Positions 58,066 to 64,000 of a stretch of DNA of 64,000 bases are shown here, piece by piece. Positions within the stretch are counted from its first letter, which is position 1. Every line of letters begins with the position of its first letter. Under the pieces are notes generated by a model. The model did no database searches. It was not told where the DNA came from and saw nothing but the letters and a program-made list of their open reading frames with translations. The position numbers were made by a program, and so were the translations under genes. The stretch is from Pseudomonas pudica. GTDB taxonomy: Bacteria > Pseudomonadota > Gammaproteobacteria > Pseudomonadales > Pseudomonadaceae. The DNA is taken from positions 1-64,000 of the forward strand of contig NZ_JADLJS010000024.1 in the NCBI RefSeq assembly GCF_015680405.1. Direction: 5' to 3'.

Positions 58066-58497
58066 TCAGGTGAATCGGAGCTGTTGTTTGATTGCGCGCC
58101 AGTGCTCGATGTCGTCGCTGCTCAAAGGGCTTGGCTTGCTGTAGTTGATCACCAGCAGCCGGTGCTGCCCTGGAATCATGCAGGCGGCCTGGAGCTGGAA
58201 ATTGGGCTTGTCCCCCACCTTGAATTCAATGGCCATTTCGCGGGCTTCGACGGAGTGTTCACCGCCCCCCAAACGCGCGATCTTCGTGGGTGTGATGGTC
58301 ATTGCCCCGGACTTTTTTCGCAGCATCCGCAGTTGGTCATCGATGGCTTGGTCCAGGGTCTTGTCATTGGCGACGGGGCTGCGTGCCATTACCAACGTGG
58401 TGTCTCGGGCACGAAAGCGCAGCATGTTGAGCGTGAGGTCTTCAGGTGCTTCCTCGCCTAGATTGAGGATCAGGTCGTGAGTCAGGTATTCCGTCAT
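58066..58497 (-). CDS. EagR-type chaperone (DUF1795) for the Rhs effector
   Basis: A 143-residue DUF1795/DcrB-family protein (LGEEAPEDLTLNMLRF, then RARDTTLVMARSPVANDKTL, and AREMAIEFKVGDKPNFQL). EagR proteins bind and shield the N-terminal transmembrane segments of Rhs effectors until loading on VgrG, and such segments are present in the adjacent Rhs protein. ATG 58497 with AAAGGA upstream. Gene order vgrG, eagR, rhs is as in known T6SS effector cassettes. A near-identical broken copy lies at 51225. Confidence 0.9.
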   Translation of the reverse strand: MTEYLTHDLILNLGEEAPEDLTLNMLRFRARDTTLVMARSPVANDKTLDQAIDDQLRMLRKKSGAMTITPTKIARLGGGEHSVEAREMAIEFKVGDKPNFQLQAACMIPGQHRLLVINYSKPSPLSSDDIEHWRAIKQQLRFT

Positions 58498-58545
58498 TGC
58501 GGGAGTCCTTTCAGGAGGTCTTTACGTACGGGCAAGTGCAAGCAG

Positions 58546-60531
58546 CTACTTGAAATGCCCATCCACATCGGCTTTCAGTGCACTGCTATCGCGTCCATCC
58601 GCTGCGGCACCTGCCGCTCCGCCCTCAGGGTTGAGGTCGAGCTTCGATGCGGGCGTGTTGATCTGTCCGGTCTGTTGCCCGGTGAGGTTGAAGGTCTCGC
58701 AGGTGATATTGAGCGTGCCGTTGGCCTGCATCTCGATCAGTGTCTTGCCGCACTTGAGGCGCAGGGTGTTGCCTGCTTCGATCTCGTAGTCGCCGGCGAT
58801 GAGGTCGTTTTTGCCGCCGCCGACTTTCAGGGTGTCATTGGCTTTCACCACGCGCAGGCGATTGCGGCCGATGGCAACGGACTCGTCCTGGCCAATGCTC
58901 TGGGTGCGATCAACACCGACGGTGAGAGACTGGTTGTTGTTGACCTGGGTGTTCTGGTCCTTCTGGGCATGGATGAACACCTCTTCCTTGCCCAGTTCGT
59001 CCTCAAAGCGCAATTCATTGAAACCATCGCCCTTGTGGGTCTGGCTCTTGATGGTCATGCGGGTCTTGTGATCGGGCAGGTCGTAGGGCGGGAGCTGATC
59101 ACCACAGTAGGTGCGCCCGGTAATTATCGGCTGGTCGGGGTCACCGTTGACGTACTGGATGATCACGTCCTGGCCGATGCGCGGGATCGCCATCGAGCCC
59201 CAGCTGCCACCGGCCCAGCCTTGCGACACACGCACCCAGCAGGAGCTGAACTCGTTGTTCTGGCTTTCACGGTCCCAGGGAAAGCTGACCTTCACCCGGC
59301 CCCACTCATCGCAATAGATCTCTTCTCCCTTCGGGCCGACCACGGTAGCCATGTGCGGGCCGTCGATTCGTGGTTTTCCCAGTGGGGCAGGGCGCCATTC
59401 GGTCCGGCCGGGGACCAGCACGGTGGTCTGCTTGTAGTGCGTGCTTACATCTGCGCCGGCGGCTTCTTCCTGCAGGCTGGTGAATTGTTTGCCTTTGTGG
59501 GTAACCGTGTTCACCCGCCAATGCGCGTTGAGGTCGTCACGTGGGTGGCCAGTCAGGGTGAAACTCAGGCCCGGTTGCAGGCGAACATCGTCACCCTCAA
59601 CCTCGGCAATACGGACATCGTGGCGCAGCGCAGTGATGCGGTTTTCAGTGAACGGCTTGCCCACGGCATCGCGTTTATAGCGGCCTGGGTAATCGAAGTA
59701 TTCGTACTCGTTGGACTGATGCTCCAGGAAGGGCCCGGCAGCTCTGTGTTCCTGGCGGTAGGCCGGGTTGGTAAAGGTGTAGTCGCGCTGAACCTGGCGA
59801 GCGGTGCGCACCTGCTCGCTGTAGCGCAAGCGGCGAAGGCACGGCATGGCTTGATCGCCACCGCCGGTGGCTTGGTACAGCACGCTGTCAGGGTCTACAG
59901 GCTCGTCGGCATCAAAAAAGCCCTCGTCGTCATCCTCGGCCTTGATGGTCCCATGGCTGATCAACCCGAATGATTGCAGCCGATCGGTAATGATCAGCTT
60001 GTGCAGCTTTTCACTGTGTGCAAAGCGGTAGACGAAGCCTTCTTCAGCAGCCAGGCGGGCGATGAACGCCAGGTCCGTCTCACCGGCCTGAACACAGAAC
60101 TCGCGGACCTGATGGTCCATGCTGGCGCGCAGTTCGTACTGGTTGATGCCCTGGCGCTGGAGCATCAGCTCGAGAATTTGCGGAACGGTCTTCTGCTGGA
60201 AGATGCGCCAGTTCGAGCGCAGGTCGGCCCGGGCCAGCTGAGGCTCGACCAGCGCGTGATAGTAGGTGCGGTAGAAGCCACTTTCAGCCTGGCTGAAGCG
60301 GCTGACCAGACCGTGCACGTAGCGCACCGGACGTTCGCCGTCCCAGATGGTAAAAAGTACGGGCTTGTCGAGCAGGTGGCCGAAGTCGATATCGTTTTCG
60401 AAGCTGATGAGTTTCAGCTCCAACTCGAAGGGCATGCTGATCCCCTCTCGGAGTTCGAACGACACCACTTCGAATTCAGCGTTGCCAACCAGCGGCTGGA
60501 AGCTGTAACGCAAGTCAGATTGGCTAGGCAT
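58546..60531 (-). CDS. vgrG: Type VI secretion spike protein VgrG/TssI
   Basis: A 661-residue spike protein. N-terminal gp27-like base (RYSFQPLVGNAEFEVVSFEL ... SMPFELELKLIS), gp5-like OB domain (RPAPLGKPRIDGPHMATVVG, then GPKGEEIYCDEWGRVKVSFP and WVRVSQGWAGG), and the beta-helix spike with repeats (NNQSLTVGVDRTQSIGQDES, VVKANDTLKVGGGKNDLIAG, LRLKCGKTLIEMQANGTLNI). There is a short C-terminal tail without a recognised effector domain. It follows hcp by 74 bp and precedes the EagR gene; the tail is expected to hold the PAAR-type tip of the Rhs effector. Confidence 0.95.
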   Translation of the reverse strand: MPSQSDLRYSFQPLVGNAEFEVVSFELREGISMPFELELKLISFENDIDFGHLLDKPVLFTIWDGERPVRYVHGLVSRFSQAESGFYRTYYHALVEPQLARADLRSNWRIFQQKTVPQILELMLQRQGINQYELRASMDHQVREFCVQAGETDLAFIARLAAEEGFVYRFAHSEKLHKLIITDRLQSFGLISHGTIKAEDDDEGFFDADEPVDPDSVLYQATGGGDQAMPCLRRLRYSEQVRTARQVQRDYTFTNPAYRQEHRAAGPFLEHQSNEYEYFDYPGRYKRDAVGKPFTENRITALRHDVRIAEVEGDDVRLQPGLSFTLTGHPRDDLNAHWRVNTVTHKGKQFTSLQEEAAGADVSTHYKQTTVLVPGRTEWRPAPLGKPRIDGPHMATVVGPKGEEIYCDEWGRVKVSFPWDRESQNNEFSSCWVRVSQGWAGGSWGSMAIPRIGQDVIIQYVNGDPDQPIITGRTYCGDQLPPYDLPDHKTRMTIKSQTHKGDGFNELRFEDELGKEEVFIHAQKDQNTQVNNNQSLTVGVDRTQSIGQDESVAIGRNRLRVVKANDTLKVGGGKNDLIAGDYEIEAGNTLRLKCGKTLIEMQANGTLNITCETFNLTGQQTGQINTPASKLDLNPEGGAAGAAADGRDSSALKADVDGHFK

Positions 60532-60605
60532 AAGCAGTCCTTGTCCGCCGTCTGAGGTGGCACAAAGTCCGAGCAGGCACGGCCTGCCCGGAGCATTCGT
60601 AACTA

Positions 60606-61121
60606 TCAGGTGGCTGGCGCGCGCCAGTCATCGGAGCCAGCGGTACCGGCTACGCCGTGGTCCCAGAGGATCTTCCTGTAGGCCAGTGCTACCTCGACCA
60701 GCTGCGTGTAGTTCTCGTTCTCCTTGTCTTGCGAGTGGGGTAGGACGGTGTTGATGCTGACGATGGTCGCGTCTTCAAGCTTGGTGGTGAAGAAATGCTC
60801 TTGTTTGCCTTCCGTCGAGGTGCGGTACCACTTGATTTCGACCTCCTTCAGCGTTTCGCCAGTGGCCAGCGCTTGATACATCAGCGGCGTGGCCTTGTTC
60901 AGCGAACTGGTGAACTTGAACGGCTTGTGTACGCGCTGACCGCTGGGTTGGCCACTCTGTGGGTCAGTAGGCGTGGTCACCTCATGGTTGATTTCCTGAA
61001 CCAGGATTTGATCTTCATGGCCTTGCTGGTAAACATTGCCGACGGAGTCAGCGGTGAATGCGCCAGCAGTGATGAGGCCTTGTTTCTCACCAGTGATACT
61101 GATGTAAGCGGGTGTTGGCAT
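60606..61121 (-). CDS. hcp: Hcp family T6SS tube protein
   Basis: A 171-residue tube subunit (TssD). It begins MPTPAYISITGEKQGLITAG, with TADSVGNVYQQGHEDQILVQ and the late block TTKLEDATIVSINTVLPHSQ. Residues near the C-terminus (YTQLVEVALAYRKILWDHGV) complete the Hcp fold. ATG 61121 with AGGAG upstream is preferred over a start at 61160. It lies between tssL and vgrG. Confidence 0.95.
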   Translation of the reverse strand: MPTPAYISITGEKQGLITAGAFTADSVGNVYQQGHEDQILVQEINHEVTTPTDPQSGQPSGQRVHKPFKFTSSLNKATPLMYQALATGETLKEVEIKWYRTSTEGKQEHFFTTKLEDATIVSINTVLPHSQDKENENYTQLVEVALAYRKILWDHGVAGTAGSDDWRAPAT

Positions 61122-61253
61122 GGAGTTTCTCCTGCGTCCATGTGGATAAAGCACGCGCACTCAGGGTGGCGTGGCCATCGGGAACGATGGGCTTGTCAAC
61201 GAAGCAATCGCCTCGCTAATTCGTTGAAATCCGTGGCGACATGCGCCGATCTG

Positions 61254-62123
61254 TTACTGCTGCAAGATGCCGTTCAGCGACTCCAGCACCTCGGTGGTAA
61301 TGAGGTGCAGGCGGTAGCTGTAGATGCCGTAGGCCACCGCCATGGCGAGGGCGGAAATGACCAACGGGCTCCACCACGGCCATTGCCGGTTCATGCGGAA
61401 GTTGCTTGGGGCGACGTTGGTGTACGGATCGCAGACTGTCTCCGGCGTAGGGCCGCGCAGCTCGCGAATGATCCCGTGGAGTTGGTGTATCAATGCGTTG
61501 AGGGATTCTTCGCCCTTCGGCGCGATGGCGTACTTGCCCTTCAAACCGAGGCAAAGCGCGAAGTACATGAACTCCAGCACGTCCTTATAACGTTTGGGTT
61601 CCTGCATGAGGCGCGACAGTACGGTGAAGACTTTCTCTCCACCCCAGGTTTCGTCGTGGAAGATGCTGAGCAGGGGCTCCTGGCTCCAGCAGCTGGTTTT
61701 ACCCCAAGGCCTGTCCATGACAGCCTCATCGATGAAAAGGCAAAGACCGTATGAGTACGCCAGCAACTGAGCGGGCTCGTAGCCGTGCTGGCGCATCTCT
61801 TCCCGCACGTTTTCGATCTGGTTGCGCACCTGCTGGTGCACCTCCTTGATGTTGGGCAAGGCATCCAGTGTGCGCAGGCGTATCACCAGGCCGAACAGCG
61901 GCGCGGCTGCATCCAGCATCAGGTTGTCGTAGCCGCCACGTAGCTGGAAGTCCGGGTCTGCCGGGTAGCCTTCATACACTGGCTCTGCCTTCGGCTTTCG
62001 CTCAGCGCCATCAGCTGCTGTTGGTGCGGATGAGTCGTTGGACAATGACGCATCGAGCATCGCGTGCAGTTGCTCGCTTTCGACCTGTTCGGTATCAGTT
62101 GGGGGGCTGTTTTCTTGTTTCAT
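61254..62123 (-). CDS. tssL: T6SS inner-membrane protein TssL (DotU/IcmH family)
   Basis: A 289-residue protein with a short acidic N-terminal stretch, a DotU cytoplasmic domain (APLFGLVIRLRTLDALPNIK, EVHQQVRNQIENVREEMRQH, YSYGLCLFIDEAVMDRPWGK, SIFHDETWGGEKVFTVLSRL) and a single C-terminal membrane helix (WWSPLVISALAMAVAYGIYS). No peptidoglycan-binding OmpA domain is fused. ATG 62123 lies 1 bp after the tssK stop and is preferred to a start at 62264 inside tssK. Confidence 0.93.
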   Translation of the reverse strand: MKQENSPPTDTEQVESEQLHAMLDASLSNDSSAPTAADGAERKPKAEPVYEGYPADPDFQLRGGYDNLMLDAAAPLFGLVIRLRTLDALPNIKEVHQQVRNQIENVREEMRQHGYEPAQLLAYSYGLCLFIDEAVMDRPWGKTSCWSQEPLLSIFHDETWGGEKVFTVLSRLMQEPKRYKDVLEFMYFALCLGLKGKYAIAPKGEESLNALIHQLHGIIRELRGPTPETVCDPYTNVAPSNFRMNRQWPWWSPLVISALAMAVAYGIYSYRLHLITTEVLESLNGILQQ

Positions 62124-62124
62124 T

Positions 62125-63462
62125 TCATTCACTCCTGATCGCCCAGAACTGAAGTTCCAACCCCGGGAATTCCCCCGCGACGTGGATACCGAAGCCACTG
62201 GATGCCTCCATGCCCGCCCAAGCCGGGGAGCGACGGTCCAGCTCGAAGTAGGTGAAGCCTGCATGGAAGGGCAGATCCCGAGGAGCCACGGGCAGCGGCA
62301 CCAGTGGAATACCTGGAAGCTGCAGCGGCACTACCTCGTTCAACGACTCCAGCGAGACGACCTTTGCCTTCTGCACGAACATCCGACGCAATGTCTGAGG
62401 CGGCATGTGGGCTCGCACTGCCAGAATGAAGTCGGCCTCGTCGATCAGGCGGCGATCCTCCAGCGTGGTTGTCAGCAAGCCGTACTCCAGCGTCTCCAGC
62501 GGCAGCGAAACGGCGCGGGGTTGCAGCACCGTGCTCAGTGCCCGGCGTAGCGTGTCCTCCAGCGGCTTGAAGGAGGTGCGCAGCGCGGTATGGTGATAGG
62601 CGGGGTATTCCTGCGGCAGCCGGCTCTCGTCGGTAAACGTCACGAACTCGCCACAGGCCTGGCTCATGCACAGGTACAACTGTTCGGGATGGGTCTGCCC
62701 TTGCCTGGCCAGATGCTGGAAGCATGGCCACCAGCGGTTCATGGCCTGCAGCAGGTTGAAGTCGCGAATGTCGGCGATGCCGGACTGCCCTGAGGCGCCA
62801 ATGCGGGCGGCGAGGTTGCGCGCACGTTCGCGCAGGGAGTTGGTGATTTCTTCCAGATACCGTTGCAGCGCAGGTACGGCGCGCACTGAAACGCTGGTGG
62901 GATAGAAGCCTTCATCCAGTTGCAGGCTGCCATCGGGGCGCCGTTCCAGAATGCGCGTCACGGCCAGGCGGGTGTAGGCGCTGCTGTCGTCGGCCTTGCG
63001 TTTGAGCTGCAGGTTGGGTACCGCCAGGTCAATCTGCACCAGGTCACCGTCGGCGCTGTGCGTGTCCTTGATTTCCTGGGCCTGGGCGCTGTAACGGAAG
63101 TTGGCGGGGTTATCGGGCCAGCTCACCTCACGGCCACCTTCGGTGCGCAGCGGCAGGCACAGGTAGATCTCGCTGTCTTTCGCGCCGTCGTCTTCGATTT
63201 CCAGCGGTGGCGGTGGTGGCATGTCTGCAGGGATATCGAACACCGTGCCGTCCGGCATGATGCCCCGCGCACGGGTGATGGCGACCTTGCCCAGGCTCAG
63301 GTACTCATCGTTCAACTGCAGCTCGCTGAAGCCATAGAAGGCGGCGTTCAGGCTGCCAAGACGTTGATGCAAAGCCGCTTCGGCGGCACGGGCAGCTTGC
63401 TGGAAGTGCTGCGGTTTGACGAACAGGCCTTCAGGCCACAAGACGGGGTTACGTGAACTCAT
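62125..63462 (-). CDS. tssK: T6SS baseplate protein TssK
   Basis: A 445-residue TssK protein, the baseplate component that contacts the membrane complex. N-terminal MSSRNPVLWPEGLFVKPQHF and QQAARAAEAALHQRLGSLNA are the family signature; the C-terminal half has LPLETLEYGLLTTTLEDRRL and LDRRSPAW, with a final piece GFGIHVAGEFPGLELQFWAI. Length matches the family. It is followed by tssL after 1 bp and preceded by tssJ. Confidence 0.95.
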   Translation of the reverse strand: MSSRNPVLWPEGLFVKPQHFQQAARAAEAALHQRLGSLNAAFYGFSELQLNDEYLSLGKVAITRARGIMPDGTVFDIPADMPPPPPLEIEDDGAKDSEIYLCLPLRTEGGREVSWPDNPANFRYSAQAQEIKDTHSADGDLVQIDLAVPNLQLKRKADDSSAYTRLAVTRILERRPDGSLQLDEGFYPTSVSVRAVPALQRYLEEITNSLRERARNLAARIGASGQSGIADIRDFNLLQAMNRWWPCFQHLARQGQTHPEQLYLCMSQACGEFVTFTDESRLPQEYPAYHHTALRTSFKPLEDTLRRALSTVLQPRAVSLPLETLEYGLLTTTLEDRRLIDEADFILAVRAHMPPQTLRRMFVQKAKVVSLESLNEVVPLQLPGIPLVPLPVAPRDLPFHAGFTYFELDRRSPAWAGMEASSGFGIHVAGEFPGLELQFWAIRSE

Positions 63463-63514
63463 GAGCGCTCCGTGTCAGCGTGATTGAGCGGGAAGGGCAG
63501 CGTTACAGGCGCCA

Positions 63515-64000
63515 TCAGTCTTCCTCCTTGAGCAGGAGCTGCGTGTCGTTGAGCAACACCGACAGGATGATCTGGTGCCCGCGGGGCGGAATGCGCAGCA
63601 CTTGGCTCCAGGTGGCGTTTTCCTGGTTCCGGTAGTCGGCGATCACCGCGACGAAGCGCGTTTCGGGCTCGATGGGCGCAAAGGGGATGAACTTGAACTG
63701 CCCAGGGCGCAGCAGGTAATCGTCATCGCGTATGTAGGTGCTGCGCAGCGCCTCGGCAGGGTCCTTGTCCAGCAATTCGTAAACACTGTTGCGCAAGAGA
63801 GAGTCGTCGCGCAGTTGCAGGATCTTCACGGCCATGGGCGTAGCGACGGGCTCGGCGGCCATGGTGGTGGTGCGCGGCAAGGTCAGCACCACGGTAGGGT
63901 CGTCGTAGCTACCCGGGGTACTTTCTTCCATGGGGGAGCGCGCAGGATCCTCGCCATCGTCAACTGGCGAATCGACGGGCGACATGGCTGGGAATTGTTC
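63515..64000 (-). CDS. tssJ: T6SS outer-membrane lipoprotein TssJ (5' end cut by window)
   Basis: The open frame runs through the window edge, so the signal peptide and lipobox Cys are missing here. An internal ATG at 63985 is not taken as start. Visible parts: VVLTLPRTTTMAAEPVATPM, LQLRDDSLLRNSVYELLDKD, DYLLRPGQFKFIPFAPIEPE, TRFVAVIADYRNQENATWSQ, the TssJ beta-sandwich pattern. TssJ anchors the T6SS membrane complex to the outer membrane. It lies 52 bp upstream of tssK. Confidence 0.88.
   Translation of the reverse strand, partial: EQFPAMSPVDSPVDDGEDPARSPMEESTPGSYDDPTVVLTLPRTTTMAAEPVATPMAVKILQLRDDSLLRNSVYELLDKDPAEALRSTYIRDDDYLLRPGQFKFIPFAPIEPETRFVAVIADYRNQENATWSQVLRIPPRGHQIILSVLLNDTQLLLKEED

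Overview
The window is chromosomal DNA of a fluorescent pseudomonad, most probably of the Pseudomonas putida group. The evidence is the high GC content, the P. putida-type REP palindromes (arms such as CTTCGCGGGTAAACCCGC) scattered between genes, and the gene content: ChrR, an LdcA/LdcC-type lysine decarboxylase, fused NuoCD, the gacA-uvrC-pgsA-tRNA-Gly block, a second EF-G, and a type VI secretion (T6SS) cluster.

Layout. 1-8.06 kb holds housekeeping genes: mltD, gloB, a methyltransferase, rnhA, dnaQ, lysine decarboxylase, a small conserved gene and chrR. 8.06-12.2 kb holds a TonB-dependent receptor, then a small cluster resembling the regulatory and lysis remains of a P2-like phage or tailocin (GpL-like, holin-like, CI-like repressor, Ogr-like zinc finger), led by an 82-residue LuxR-type protein that is only a DNA-binding domain. 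12.2-27.2 kb is the complete 13-gene nuoA-N operon (complex I) on the minus strand, with a strong terminator. 27.5-30.1 kb holds a YhhN-family membrane protein and isocitrate lyase (aceA) with its terminator and a candidate promoter.

30.5-46.9 kb is accessory metabolism: a secretin-domain periplasmic protein divergent from an exported subtilase-like protein with an altered catalytic Asp position, a SulP transporter, a second EF-G, a class III aminotransferase, a LysR regulator divergent from an amino-acid permease, a thioesterase, a GST, a Pit phosphate transporter, and DUF488, GNAT and XRE proteins. Several gene ends carry REP pairs; one has perfect 40-bp arms and one is a 95-bp-period tandem array. 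46.9-50.2 kb is gacA (TTG start), uvrC, pgsA and tRNA-Gly(GCC) with its own promoter.

50.3-64 kb is a T6SS region on the minus strand: tssJ (cut by the window edge), tssK, tssL, hcp, vgrG, an EagR (DUF1795) chaperone and a 1548-residue Rhs effector with an N-terminal transmembrane region, PAAR-like segments, an Rhs cage and a short variable C-terminal toxin. Downstream lies an AT-rich graveyard: a candidate cognate immunity gene, a SUKH immunity gene with a 40-codon overlapping ORF before it, a frameshifted copy of the eagR gene, an Imm26-like gene, a vgrG fragment and a transposase remnant, ending at tRNA-Gly. The simplest reading is repeated replacement of Rhs C-terminal toxins that left orphan immunity genes behind. 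This is the most interesting part of the window.
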